Origin: G963667915 sp965197385
GTDB taxonomy: Bacteria > Acidobacteriota > Vicinamibacteria > Vicinamibacterales > UBA823
DNA: 64,000 nucleotides
Reading direction: 5' to 3'
Assembly: GCA_965197385.1 (NCBI GenBank)
Contig: CBDANA010000008.1
Coordinates: 806,001-870,000, forward strand
How positions within the stretch are numbered: the stretch's first letter is position 1; each line of letters begins with the position of its first letter. The notes below the pieces were generated by a model, which ran no database searches, was not told where the DNA came from, and worked only from the letters and a program-made list of their open reading frames with translations. The translations under genes and the position numbers were made by a program. Below are positions 1-8,612 of the stretch, piece after piece.

Positions 1-292
1 CGCGGGCGGCGCGAACCGCCTCCAGTTCCGGCGTTACGCCAGGACTCAGCACCACGAGATCCGCTTCTGTAAAGGTCTTCGCCCGGTGCTCCCCAAGCTC
101 GAACCGGATCCGATCGGACATCGACTGGCGACCCGCTTCGAGAGTCTCCCGGACGTCGCTGACGACGACGGTCGCCCCCTTGGCGGCAAGGAGCTCCGCC
201 GCAGCTGTGCCGCTGCGGGCACCGCCCACGACCACGACGTGCAACCCGTCTACCGTGAACTCCTCCGTCCCGCTCTGTCCCGTCCGGCTCAT
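1..292 (-). CDS. murD: UDP-N-acetylmuramoylalanine--D-glutamate ligase, N-terminal part (cut by window edge)
   Basis: This reading frame runs off the left edge, so only about 97 N-terminal residues are visible. MurD adds D-glutamate to UDP-MurNAc-L-alanine in the cytoplasm. The visible part has a Rossmann-like segment (HVVVVGGARSGTAAAELL, about residues 18-35), then VSDVRE and LSPGVTPELEAVRAAR. This is the UDP-binding N-terminal domain of MurD; the ATP-binding motif lies outside the window. The ATG at 290-292 begins 20 nt after the mraY stop, which is the usual mraY-murD order. The domain match and gene order together make the call firm even though the gene is partial. Confidence 0.9.
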   Translation of the reverse strand, partial: MSRTGQSGTEEFTVDGLHVVVVGGARSGTAAAELLAAKGATVVVSDVRETLEAGRQSMSDRIRFELGEHRAKTFTEADLVVLSPGVTPELEAVRAAR

Positions 293-312
293 CGGTCAGT
301 CACCCTGCGTCT

Positions 313-1398
313 CTACCGCAGTTTCAGCGTCGTCAAACTGAACAGCGCGAACACGACCGAGACGATCAGAAAGCGGCTGATGATCTTTGGCTCGCTCCAC
401 CCGACGAGCTCGAAGTGGTGGTGGAGCGGCGCCATCTTAAACACGCGGCGCCCGGTCAGCCTGAAGGAAGTGACCTGGATGATCACGGAGAGCGCCTCGA
501 GCACGAACACGCCGCCGACGAGCGGCAGCAACAGCTCCTGCTTGATCAGCACGGCGACGGTACCGAGCGCCCCACCCAGCGCCAGCGACCCGACGTCGCC
601 CATGAACACTTCGGCCGGATACGAGTTGTACCAGAGGAACCCGAGGCTCGCGCCGACTAACGAGCCGCAGAAAATCGTCAACTCGGCCGCCGGCGAGAAG
701 CGCACGAGCAGCAAGTACTCTGCCAGCACCCGATGTCCCGTGACGTAGGCAAGACACGTGAATGCCGCGGCCGCGACGGTGAACGTGCCGATCGCCAACC
801 CGTCGAGGCCGTCCGTCAAGTTGACGGCGTTCGACGCCCCTACGAGCACCAGCACGGTAAACGGCACGTACAGCCAGCCGAGATCTGGAATGGCGTTTTT
901 GAAGAACGGAAAAATCAGCCGGGTGTTGTACAGGTTCTCACCGGCTAAGACGAGCAGCACGATGCCGACTCCAGTTGCGACACCGACCTGAGCGACGAGC
1001 TTGTACCGAGGCCGGAGCCCATGATGAGATTGCCTCGTCAGCTTGAGGTAATCGTCGGCGAAGCCGATGGCGCCAAACGCCAGGGTGGAGAGCACGGCGA
1101 TCCAGACGTACGCGTTTGTCAGATCGGCCCACAGCAGCGTCGGCGTCAACGCCGCCGTCAGGATCAGCAACCCGCCCATGGTGGGCGTCCCCGCCTTGGG
1201 CTGGTGCCCCACCGGGCCCTCGGTACGGATGATCTGGCCGACCTGCGCGGCCCGGAGCCTGCGAATCATCCACGGGCCGAGCGCGAGGCTGATGGCGAGC
1301 GCCGTCACGCTGGCGGCGACGGTCCGAAACGTGATGTAGCGCGTCACGTTCAAGACTGACAGCTGCGTGTGGAACGAATACAGCACGTAATACAGCAT
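313..1398 (-). CDS. mraY: Phospho-N-acetylmuramoyl-pentapeptide transferase
   Basis: MraY transfers phospho-MurNAc-pentapeptide from UDP to undecaprenyl phosphate, making lipid I at the inner membrane. The protein is about 361 residues, normal for the family, with about ten hydrophobic segments. It has the catalytic double Asp in GFADDYLKL (about residues 114-121), the motif NLTDGLDGLAIG, and the histidine signature APLHHHFE near the C-terminus. The ATG overlaps the murF stop (TGATG). A GTG one codon upstream (1401) is an alternative start. Tight packing between murF and murD implies coupled translation in the cell-wall operon. Confidence 0.97.
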   Translation of the reverse strand: MLYYVLYSFHTQLSVLNVTRYITFRTVAASVTALAISLALGPWMIRRLRAAQVGQIIRTEGPVGHQPKAGTPTMGGLLILTAALTPTLLWADLTNAYVWIAVLSTLAFGAIGFADDYLKLTRQSHHGLRPRYKLVAQVGVATGVGIVLLVLAGENLYNTRLIFPFFKNAIPDLGWLYVPFTVLVLVGASNAVNLTDGLDGLAIGTFTVAAAAFTCLAYVTGHRVLAEYLLLVRFSPAAELTIFCGSLVGASLGFLWYNSYPAEVFMGDVGSLALGGALGTVAVLIKQELLLPLVGGVFVLEALSVIIQVTSFRLTGRRVFKMAPLHHHFELVGWSEPKIISRFLIVSVVFALFSLTTLKLR

Positions 1399-2813
1399 CA
1401 CGCCAGGTCCGACGTCAGACGCGCGACGACGATGTCCGTCCGCACGCCCCGCGAACCTTTCACGAGCACGAGATCGCCGGCGCGCACCGTCGACGCCACG
1501 TCTTCGGCCGCCTGCTCGCTGGTCGCTGTGTGACGGACTGCGCCAGCATCGAGTCCCGCGCGAACGGCGGCGTCGGCCATCTCCCGGGCCGCGTCGCCGC
1601 CGACGGTCACCAGCAGGTCGAGGCCGCAGGCCGCCGCCACGGCTCCACAGCGGCGGTGCAGGTCGCGCGCGTGCGAACCGAGTTCGAGCATCTCGCCAAG
1701 GACCGCAATCTTTCGACCGCTCGGCCGCTCGACGCGAACGACCTCAAGCGTCGCTTCGAGAGCCATCGGGCTCGAGTTGTAGGAGTCGTCGATCACGACG
1801 ATGTCATCGCGCAGTCGCACGACGTCACCTCGACGAGCTGGCAAACGGAGAACCGCAGCACGCTTCACGATCGCCTCGAGCGGCACCTGGAACTGCAACG
1901 CGACGGTGACGGCGGCCAGCACGTTCGCAAGCTGGCCCCGTCCGAGCAGCGGCACGTTGATCTCGACCTGCCCGACGGGCGTGCCGATCACTGCGGCGGT
2001 CCCATTCACGCCCAAATCGTCGATGCTCGCCGCCGAGACATCGGCCGACTGCTTCAGGCCAAAGGTCACGACACGCCCCGGAAACAATCGCGTCCGTCGC
2101 ATAATGGCCCCATCGTCGGCATTCGCCACGAGCAGGCTATGCGTGTCCGCGCCCTGCATGATTTCTGCCTTCGCATCAGCCAGGTCGTCCGACGATTCGA
2201 AGAATCCCACGTGCGCCTGGCCGACGTTCGTCCAGACACACACGTCGGGCTGGGCAATCGCGACGAGCTGAGCGATTTCACCTCGGTGGCTCATGCCCAA
2301 CTCCATCACGGCCAGCTGGGGCCGATGGCGGAGAGCCATGAGCGAAAGCGGCAGTCCGATGTGATTGTTCAGGTTGTCGCGGTTCCGAACGGTCTGATAC
2401 CTCAACGACAAGAACTCGAACACGATCTCCTTCGTCGATGTCTTCCCTGTGCTTCCGGTAATGGCCACCACCCGCGCGCCCGACTCGTGCCGCACGTGCC
2501 GCGCCAGTTGCTGCAGGGCTTGCACCGTGTCGCGGACGACGATGACAATCTGCGACCGGCCCGCCAGGCCGCCCAGCGAAGCGGCGTCGCTCACCACGAC
2601 GCCTTTCGCTCCAGCCTCGATCGCCTGACCTGCGAACTCGTGTCCATCGAATCGGTCGCCTCGAATCGCGAAAAACAGGTCGCCGGCCTCCAGGCTCCTC
2701 GAATCGATCGACACCGGCCCGACCTCATCGTCCGGGCGGCCCGCCCTCAACTCCCCGCCCATCACGCGCGCGACGTCGTTGGCTGTCAACCACCACTCAG
2801 GTTGTGTCGGCAC
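1398..2813 (-). CDS. murF: UDP-N-acetylmuramoyl-tripeptide--D-alanyl-D-alanine ligase
   Basis: MurF adds the D-Ala-D-Ala dipeptide to UDP-MurNAc-tripeptide. The 471-residue protein has the Mur ligase ATP-binding loop GSTGKTSTKE (about 120-129), a central domain with TNVGQAHVGFF, and the C-terminal ligase domain with VIDDSYNSSPMALEA. Length and motif order are those of full-length MurF. The start is GTG, placed 8 nt after the murE stop with an AGGAACGG ribosome-binding sequence. Its end overlaps mraY, as expected for one polycistronic mRNA. Confidence 0.97.
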   Translation of the reverse strand: MPTQPEWWLTANDVARVMGGELRAGRPDDEVGPVSIDSRSLEAGDLFFAIRGDRFDGHEFAGQAIEAGAKGVVVSDAASLGGLAGRSQIVIVVRDTVQALQQLARHVRHESGARVVAITGSTGKTSTKEIVFEFLSLRYQTVRNRDNLNNHIGLPLSLMALRHRPQLAVMELGMSHRGEIAQLVAIAQPDVCVWTNVGQAHVGFFESSDDLADAKAEIMQGADTHSLLVANADDGAIMRRTRLFPGRVVTFGLKQSADVSAASIDDLGVNGTAAVIGTPVGQVEINVPLLGRGQLANVLAAVTVALQFQVPLEAIVKRAAVLRLPARRGDVVRLRDDIVVIDDSYNSSPMALEATLEVVRVERPSGRKIAVLGEMLELGSHARDLHRRCGAVAAACGLDLLVTVGGDAAREMADAAVRAGLDAGAVRHTATSEQAAEDVASTVRAGDLVLVKGSRGVRTDIVVARLTSDLA

Positions 2814-2821
2814 CCGTTCCT

Positions 2822-4372
2822 TTACGACACGGGCGAATTGCTGCGCCGCCGCACCAGCGCGGCACGGACCATCTCGGCATCGTCGAACGCCACCGTGTCG
2901 CGGCCGATGATCTGAAACGCCTCGTGGCCCTTGCCGGCCAGAATCACCATGTCCTCGACGCGAGCTTCCCGCACCGCGTACTCAATGGCTTCGGCCCGAT
3001 CGGCGAACGTTCGAAACGGCGTCCGACGGTCATCCGCCCTGGCAGCAGCCGCTGAGGGGTCGAGCCAGTCGCCGCGGGGCTCGATGCCGCTCACCACCTC
3101 GGCAATGATCACGTCGGGATCCTCCGATCGCGGATTGTCCGACGTCACGATCACGAGGTCGCTCAGCCGCGCCGCCACCGCACCCATCAGTGGGCGCTTC
3201 GAGCGGTCGCGGTCGCCCCCACACCCGAACACGGTGATGAGCCGACCCTTCGCGAGTGGCCGCGCGGCTTCCAGCAGGATTCGCAGGGCGTCGTCGGTGT
3301 GCGCAAAATCGACGACGACCGTCAGGTCATCACTTGACGTGGAAACCGTTTCGAACCGGCCCGGCACCGCCTGCACGTCGGCAACCCCGGCCTCGATGGC
3401 ACTGAACGGCAGGTCGAGGGCGATGCCCGCAGCGATCGCTGCCAAGATATTGGAAGCGTTCGCCCGACCGATCAGGGCGGAACGCACCCGGAGCGCGCCT
3501 CGCGGCGTGCGAACATCGAATTGCAAGCCGCCCAGTGAGGCATCGATCGGCCCGCTCGTCACGTCTGCATCCGCCCGAACGGCATACGTCACCGGGCGCT
3601 CGACGATCTCGACGAGCGCGGCGCCGCGGGGATCGTCGACGTTGACGATCGATGGCCGCCCGGGCAACAGCATCTCGAACAGTCGCCGCTTCGCGTCGAA
3701 GTACCGGTTCATATCGCCGTGAAAGTCGAGGTGGTCACGCGTCAGGTTCGTGAACACCGCCGTCGCGAACCGGACCTGTGTGACCCGATGAAGCGCGAGC
3801 GCGTGCGAAGAGACCTCCATGGCGCACGCCGCGGCGCCCCGGTCGACCATCTCGCGCAGGTAGCGCTGAATGTCGGGCGCCTCGGGTGTCGTCAGAGAGG
3901 CAGATCGCTCGTCCGCGCCCACCTGGTGGCTGATCGTGCCCAGCCGGCCGCAGCGTACGCCGGCGCGCTCGAAGATGGCCTGCACCAGATAGGCCGTCGT
4001 CGTCTTGCCGTTCGTTCCGGTGATCCCGACCACGGCCATCTCGTGACTCGGATGCGAGTAGAACTCGGCTGCCAGAACGCCGAGCGCACGCCTCGCGTCC
4101 GGAACCCGCACCCAGGGGATCCCGACACTGGGATCCGCGTCGCTGTTCGAGACGATGCAGACGGCACCTGCTCGCGTGGCATCACCCGCAAACGACGTCC
4201 CGTCGAAGCGCTCGCCCCGAAGACCGACGAACACGGCACCGGGAGCGACCTGGGCGGAATCGTGCACGACGCCGCTCACGGCCGCGCTCCCCGCCGATTC
4301 GTCCGGCCTCAGCCCGGTCACTCCCGCACCCAACGACGTCTCGAGTCTGAGGATCAGCTCCCAGAGGGTCAT
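2822..4372 (-). CDS. murE: UDP-N-acetylmuramoyl-L-alanyl-D-glutamate--2,6-diaminopimelate ligase
   Basis: MurE adds the third residue of the peptidoglycan stem peptide. The 516-residue protein has the ATP loop GITGTNGKTTTAY (about 116-128), the central motif TNLTRDHLDFHGDM, and the C-terminal signature SDNPRSEDPD with DNPR at about 412-415. DNPR is the known marker of meso-diaminopimelate specificity, so the wall is predicted to be DAP-type. The ATG overlaps the ftsI stop by four bases (ATGA), showing translational coupling. Confidence 0.97.
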   Translation of the reverse strand: MTLWELILRLETSLGAGVTGLRPDESAGSAAVSGVVHDSAQVAPGAVFVGLRGERFDGTSFAGDATRAGAVCIVSNSDADPSVGIPWVRVPDARRALGVLAAEFYSHPSHEMAVVGITGTNGKTTTAYLVQAIFERAGVRCGRLGTISHQVGADERSASLTTPEAPDIQRYLREMVDRGAAACAMEVSSHALALHRVTQVRFATAVFTNLTRDHLDFHGDMNRYFDAKRRLFEMLLPGRPSIVNVDDPRGAALVEIVERPVTYAVRADADVTSGPIDASLGGLQFDVRTPRGALRVRSALIGRANASNILAAIAAGIALDLPFSAIEAGVADVQAVPGRFETVSTSSDDLTVVVDFAHTDDALRILLEAARPLAKGRLITVFGCGGDRDRSKRPLMGAVAARLSDLVIVTSDNPRSEDPDVIIAEVVSGIEPRGDWLDPSAAAARADDRRTPFRTFADRAEAIEYAVREARVEDMVILAGKGHEAFQIIGRDTVAFDDAEMVRAALVRRRSNSPVS

Positions 4373-6477
4373 GGGATGGACCTGCTAGAATCGACCGACG
4401 ACACGATTCGCATCAAGCGAAGCCTGCTGGAGGTCCCCCGCTCGATGGACGCACCGGGCGCCGGCGCTTGGGCCACCACGAAGCCATCGCCCCGCATCGT
4501 CGCCGACACGCCGAGCCGTGTCAGGATGCGGAGTGCCGGTCGTGCGCTCAGTCCGCTCAGATCCGGCATGACGGACGGGCCTGGCTCGGCGGTCGCCACC
4601 GCGGCTGACACCGGGCGCGCCATCACCGCACCCGACGCGGGCAGCGGATCGCTCAGCCGGCGGGCCACGACGGGTGAGGTCGACCGGATCGACGGCGGCA
4701 CGCCACGGTGCCGCAGGGCCGCCTCCGCGACCCGTTTGAACATCGGAGCCGCCACGGCCCCGCCGTAGGACTCGGCCCCGTGTGGGGCGTCGATCACGAC
4801 GAGCACCGTGAAGACCGGTTCGCGTGACGGCACGAACCCGACAAACGAGGCGATGTACTCGCTGTTCGAGTAGCGACCATCCACGATCTTCGCAGACGTC
4901 CCCGTCTTGCCGGCCACCGTGTAGCTGGAAAGGTTGCCGCGGCGAGCAGTGCCTCGCGTGACGACGCCCTCCATGATCGTTGTGACCGTCGCGGCCGTTT
5001 CGGCAGTGATCGCCCGGCGAATGGTGCGCGGCGAGACGACGGTGCGCCGGCCGCCTTGCCGGATCGCCCGCACGATGCGGGGCTCCATCAGTGCTCCGCC
5101 GTTCGCGATGGCGCTGGCCGCAGCCACCATCTGGAGCGGCGTCACACCCACCTGATACCCAATGGCGACGGAAGCCAGGGCGCTGTCGTCGAGGCGGGCG
5201 GGATTCCAGACGATGCCCGCGCTCTCGCCGCGGAAGTCTCGCGACAGCGTCTGCCCGAACCCGAGCTGCTCCACATAACGGCCCAATCGCTCGGGTCCGA
5301 CGCGCAGCGCCACCTTGATCGCGCCGACGTTGCTCGACTTGACGATCACGTCGGTAAACGAGAGCGTACCGTATCGGTACTCGTCGTCGATTTGCCGAGA
5401 GCCGAACCGGATCATCCCTGCCGAGACATCGATGAGCTCGTCGGGATGCACGACCTGCTCCTGGAGCGCGGCCGAGGCTGTGACGATCTTGAAGGTTGAC
5501 CCGGGCTCGTAGATGTCCTGAATCGCGCGGTTCCGACGATCCTCCGCGGGCGAGGACGCAAAGATGTTTGGATTGAACGTCGGCTCGTTGGCCAACGCAA
5601 GCACCTCGCCCGTGTGCGGGTCCATGATGATGACCGTACCGCCGTCGGCGTCATGCAGGTCGACGGCGGCGCGCAGCTCACGTTCGGCGATGTGCTGGAG
5701 GTACTCGTCGATCGTCAGCTCGAGCGTCGCTCCGACGGTCGGAGGCCGGTCGATCCGGCTGAATGCTCGGCGCCGGGCGTCGGTCTGAATGAGGATCTTG
5801 CCTGGACGTCCCCGGATCTGACTGTCGTAAGCAAACTCGATGCCGTGGAGTCCCTGGTTGTCGATGCCGACGTATCCGAGCAGATGTGCGGCGAGCTCGC
5901 GGTTGGGGTAAAAACGGCGGTTCTCCTTCAGGAAGCCGACCCCGTCCAGGTCAAGTGCCGCGACTAGGGCGGCCTCACGAGGCGACACGTGCCGGCTGAC
6001 GTAGGCGAACGCCCGATCGCTCGACAGCCGATCGACTAAGCGCGCGTACAGCGCCGCCTCGCAGTCCTTGAGCGTGTCGCAGAGCAGGCGCGCCACCCGC
6101 TCGGGTTCCTCGATGTCGGCTGGAACGGCATAGATGGAGTCAACGTCGACGCTCAACGCCAGGACCTTGCCATGCCGGTCCAGAATCTCGCCTCGCTTGG
6201 CCGGGATCTCAATCGTGCGAAGCTGCTGCCGCTCGGCGCGCGCCACCATGGCGTCGAACTGCCACACCTGCAGCACGAAGAGCCGAGCTTCGATGCCGAT
6301 GGTCCAGAGGGCCATGCCGGCCGCCACGACGAAGATCCGGCTGCGCATCGTCCGGCGCCACTCGAGCGCCGGTGATTCCGCGGCCACGCCTTCGGCGGCC
6401 TCGAAGTGGGCGAACAGACCACCCCGTCCGCCCGCGGGGCGGCCGTGTCCACTCTTGCGTCCTGCCCGATCGGCCAT
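4369..6477 (-). CDS. ftsI: Division-specific transpeptidase, penicillin-binding protein 3 type, with C-terminal PASTA domain
   Basis: FtsI cross-links septal peptidoglycan in the periplasm. From the chosen start the protein has 702 residues: a charged cytoplasmic tail, one membrane anchor (about 46-70), a dimerisation domain from about 90, and the transpeptidase domain. Its active-site motifs are Ser327-Thr-Phe-Lys330, Ser381-Ser-Asn383 and Lys524-Thr-Gly526. A single PASTA domain (from about 640, starting VMPDLSGLSARPAL) ends the protein; PASTA is common outside Proteobacteria. I chose the ATG at 6477 because GGGAGAGAG lies just upstream and it follows the ftsL stop by 14 nt. An open frame continues to 6738 but overlaps ftsL. 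Confidence 0.95.
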   Translation of the reverse strand: MADRAGRKSGHGRPAGGRGGLFAHFEAAEGVAAESPALEWRRTMRSRIFVVAAGMALWTIGIEARLFVLQVWQFDAMVARAERQQLRTIEIPAKRGEILDRHGKVLALSVDVDSIYAVPADIEEPERVARLLCDTLKDCEAALYARLVDRLSSDRAFAYVSRHVSPREAALVAALDLDGVGFLKENRRFYPNRELAAHLLGYVGIDNQGLHGIEFAYDSQIRGRPGKILIQTDARRRAFSRIDRPPTVGATLELTIDEYLQHIAERELRAAVDLHDADGGTVIIMDPHTGEVLALANEPTFNPNIFASSPAEDRRNRAIQDIYEPGSTFKIVTASAALQEQVVHPDELIDVSAGMIRFGSRQIDDEYRYGTLSFTDVIVKSSNVGAIKVALRVGPERLGRYVEQLGFGQTLSRDFRGESAGIVWNPARLDDSALASVAIGYQVGVTPLQMVAAASAIANGGALMEPRIVRAIRQGGRRTVVSPRTIRRAITAETAATVTTIMEGVVTRGTARRGNLSSYTVAGKTGTSAKIVDGRYSNSEYIASFVGFVPSREPVFTVLVVIDAPHGAESYGGAVAAPMFKRVAEAALRHRGVPPSIRSTSPVVARRLSDPLPASGAVMARPVSAAVATAEPGPSVMPDLSGLSARPALRILTRLGVSATMRGDGFVVAQAPAPGASIERGTSSRLRLMRIVSSVDSSRSIP

Positions 6478-6491
6478 TGCTCTCTCCCGGG

Positions 6492-6884
6492 CTAGCGCGT
6501 CGCCACAACGGCGCGACCGGCTGGGCGCGCCGGCGTGACGCGCTCGATGACCACAGCGTCCTCCTGGGTTGGCGCCACCAGGTTCAGTTTTTCCGTGGCG
6601 ATCTGCTCGATTCGCTTCGGCGATCGCAGTGTTTCGATCTCGAGCCGGAGATGCCGGTGGATTTCCTCTTCTTCGGCCCGGTCGTGCTCCATCTGCTCGA
6701 CCCGATACCCGTGGCGCAGTAACTCGAAGTGCTGCCACGCAGAAAACAACAGCACGGCCACAAGGAGCCCGCCCACGGTCAAGAATTGCCAGAGTTCACG
6801 TTGCCGAGTCTCGTCGACTTCGCGGACGATCGATCGGTTCCGAACGTCCTTCTTGACCGCGTGGTCAACCTGGCGTGGGCTCAT
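6492..6884 (-). CDS. ftsL: FtsL-like cell division protein
   Basis: This 130-residue single-pass membrane protein sits between rsmH and ftsI, the standard place for ftsL. It has a charged cytoplasmic N-terminus, one hydrophobic segment (about 33-50, FLTVGGLLVAVLLFSAW) and a heptad-rich periplasmic stretch (about 55-100) suited to a coiled coil with FtsB-type partners. FtsL sequences diverge strongly, so the call rests on topology and position. Its ATG overlaps the rsmH stop (ATGA). The C-terminal 30 residues are Arg/Ala/Pro-rich and not obviously conserved. Confidence 0.85.
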   Translation of the reverse strand: MSPRQVDHAVKKDVRNRSIVREVDETRQRELWQFLTVGGLLVAVLLFSAWQHFELLRHGYRVEQMEHDRAEEEEIHRHLRLEIETLRSPKRIEQIATEKLNLVAPTQEDAVVIERVTPARPAGRAVVATR

Positions 6885-7774
6885 GCGATGCGCTCCGCCG
6901 CGCGGAGCTTGGCGCTCCGCGCGCGAGGGTTCCGGGCCCGCTCGTCGGCATCCGCGATCAGCGGGCGCTTCGTCAGCACCCGCATGAACGCGTCCTGGCC
7001 TCGCTCGAGGGCCCGCAGCGTGTGCTTGACGATTCGATCTTCGAGCGAGTGGAACGTGACGACCACGACCCTGGCGCCGTTCGCCAGCCGACCGCAGATG
7101 GCTTCGATCGCCGGACCGAGATCCTCGAGCTCACGGTTCACCCAGATGCGAATCGCCTGAAACGTCCGCGTCGCCGGGTCAATCCGCCGCCAGCCGCGTC
7201 CCGGAATCGCCCGCCGGACCGTAGCCGCGAGTTGGCCGGTCGTGCGCAGCGGATCCTCCCGCCGAGTCTCGACGATGGCGCGTGCGATGCGGCGGGAGTG
7301 CCGTTCCTCGCCGTACTGAAAGATCCGGTCGGCCAACTCCTGCTCTGACGCGTCACGAATCAGCTCAGCTGCCGTCGCGCCGCTGGACCAGTCCATCCGC
7401 ATGTCCAGCGGCTCATCTCGGTGAAAACTGAACCCCCGCCCCTCGCCGTCGAGCTGCATGGACGACAGCCCGATGTCGGCGATGGCGCCGTCGACGGTCG
7501 TCACGCCGCGCTCGTCCAGTATCGCATCGAGCTGCCGGAAATCCGCGTGGACGAGCTCAACCCGTTCGCGCCACGGCTCAAGCGTCTCCGCCGCCATCGT
7601 CAACGCCTCGGTATCGCGGTCCAATCCGAGTACTCGCGTCGCGCCCCCCTCGAGCAGCGCACGCGAATGGCCGCCCCCGCCCACCGTACAGTCGAGGAAG
7701 AATCCACCCCGCTCGGGCGCTAGGAAGGTCACCGCCGACGCGGTCAGGACCGACACGTGCCCAGGATTCGGCAT
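6881..7774 (-). CDS. rsmH: 16S rRNA (cytosine(1402)-N(4))-methyltransferase
   Basis: RsmH (formerly MraW) methylates N4 of C1402 in 16S rRNA using S-adenosylmethionine. The 297-residue protein has the SAM-binding motif FLDCTVGGGGHSRALLE (about 26-42), a GLDRDTEAL motif, and the family stretch DIGLSSMQLDGEGRGFSF followed by LDMRMD. The C-terminal VVVTFHSLEDRIVK segment is also diagnostic. Its ATG shares one base with the mraZ stop (TGATG). It is the second gene of the division and cell-wall operon. Confidence 0.97.
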   Translation of the reverse strand: MPNPGHVSVLTASAVTFLAPERGGFFLDCTVGGGGHSRALLEGGATRVLGLDRDTEALTMAAETLEPWRERVELVHADFRQLDAILDERGVTTVDGAIADIGLSSMQLDGEGRGFSFHRDEPLDMRMDWSSGATAAELIRDASEQELADRIFQYGEERHSRRIARAIVETRREDPLRTTGQLAATVRRAIPGRGWRRIDPATRTFQAIRIWVNRELEDLGPAIEAICGRLANGARVVVVTFHSLEDRIVKHTLRALERGQDAFMRVLTKRPLIADADERARNPRARSAKLRAAERIA

Positions 7775-8214
7775 CAGATTCCGAATTCCGCCAGCGCGCG
7801 CGCGTCATCATCCGAGTAGGGCTCGCGCTGCAGCTTGGCCACGAAGCGATCGTGGTTCCAGACCTCGAGGTAGTCGTAGTGTCCAAACACATCGACCTCT
7901 CCGGCCATCGACGCCGACTCGCGCAACCGTCCGTGAATGGATACACGACCCTGCTTGTCGAACTCGGCCGGCTGTCCGAAATAGTTGACGCGGTCGAAAA
8001 ACCGGATGCGGGCGGGATGGGACGAAGGCACCTGGGCGAGCCTGGCCTCGATGGACTCCCAGACCGACATCGGGTAGATGCGAACGAACTCGCCGGAGAG
8101 GCTGGTCACGAACAGCTCCACACCGTGCCGCTGCTCGATCGGCGTCCTGAAGGCAGACGGAATTTTGAGTCTACCTTTGTCATCGATCTTCGCCGAAAAA
8201 TTACCTCTTAGCAC
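7774..8214 (-). CDS. mraZ: Transcriptional regulator MraZ
   Basis: MraZ is a ring-forming, AbrB-fold DNA-binding protein that controls its own division and cell-wall operon. From the GTG at 8214 it has 146 residues, the usual length, with two SpoVT-AbrB repeats: LRGNFSAKIDDKGRLKIP (about 2-19) and AEFDKQGRVSIHGRLRESA (about 78-96). An open frame continues upstream to 8283. The GTG start is preferred because GGAG lies 7 nt upstream and the protein then begins at the conserved motif. The predicted promoter at 8252-8280 would also lie inside the longer frame. Confidence 0.95.
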   Translation of the reverse strand: MLRGNFSAKIDDKGRLKIPSAFRTPIEQRHGVELFVTSLSGEFVRIYPMSVWESIEARLAQVPSSHPARIRFFDRVNYFGQPAEFDKQGRVSIHGRLRESASMAGEVDVFGHYDYLEVWNHDRFVAKLQREPYSDDDARALAEFGI

Positions 8215-8246
8215 CAGAAAACTCCATATAATTCCATATAAATCCA
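8213..8246 (-). promoter_or_regulatory. MraZ-type operator: four TGGN repeats at exact 10-bp spacing
   Basis: On the minus strand TGGA, TGGA, TGGA and TGGT begin at 8246, 8236, 8226 and 8216, each ten bases apart. The spacers are AT-rich. Known MraZ sites are TGGG-type pentamers repeated every 10 bp upstream of mraZ, so spacing and sequence fit. Here the array lies between the -10 box and the GTG and covers the ribosome-binding site. That would suit autorepression by blocking transcription or initiation, which is an inference. Confidence 0.7.
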
Positions 8247-8251
8247 CCGCA

Positions 8252-8280
8252 ATCGTAAGAAGGCGCTCGTATGTTGTCAA
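8252..8280 (-). promoter_or_regulatory. Sigma-70-type promoter of the mraZ-murD cluster
   Basis: On the minus strand TTGACA (8275-8280) is followed after 17 bases by TACGAT (8252-8257). This is a consensus -35 box, an ideal spacer and a good -10 box. The transcription start would fall near 8245, giving a leader of about 30 nt before the mraZ GTG. It is the only strong promoter I see ahead of the whole eight-gene run. Confidence 0.75.
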
Positions 8281-8338
8281 CAACTAAAAATCCGAAGGGT
8301 TAACAGCTTACGCTAAATATTCGCCTGTCGCGGGCTAG

Positions 8339-8496
8339 GAGCCCGTGGTGAAAGTCCTGAGTCGCACAGAGACCGTCGAGACGGCCGCCTCGCAAGGCGC
8401 GAGGAGGGAAAATACCGGGAGTATTTGACCGACGAGCAACGCCGCGGGGCGGGCGACCTCGGCGGTCGAATGCAGCAGGACTTTCACCACGGGCTC
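8339..8496. mobile_element. Miniature inverted-repeat element A
   Basis: A 158-bp element with perfect 20-bp inverted ends (gagcccgtggtgaaagtcct and its complement), bounded on both sides by CTAG (8335-8338 and 8497-8500). Between the ends lies the core beginning gcaaggcgcgaggaggga (8392-8430), shared with elements B, C and D. It has no coding capacity. It fills most of the 325-base gene-free stretch between the mraZ promoter and the YchF-like gene at 8613. In the rest of that stretch I see nothing else convincing. Confidence 0.8.
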
Positions 8497-8612
8497 CTAG
8501 GGCAAGCGACGCGGTCGTGACGTGCTACCATCTCGACACTAGAGCGTCTCTGTTTCGCCCTGAGTCCCCTCTCACCCAGGCCGGCTCATCCCACTCCGCG
8601 AGTCGATCCGCG

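Noticed and set aside
1530..2915. Long plus-strand open frame of 461 codons opposite murF/murE
   Set aside because: It is the antisense shadow of conserved murF and murE; its translation is Arg/His/Gln-rich with no family features.
8335..8500. Element A as a riboswitch or leader structure of the YchF-like gene
   Set aside because: The same structure occurs at unrelated loci in both orientations with target-type flanks, so a mobile element is the simpler reading.
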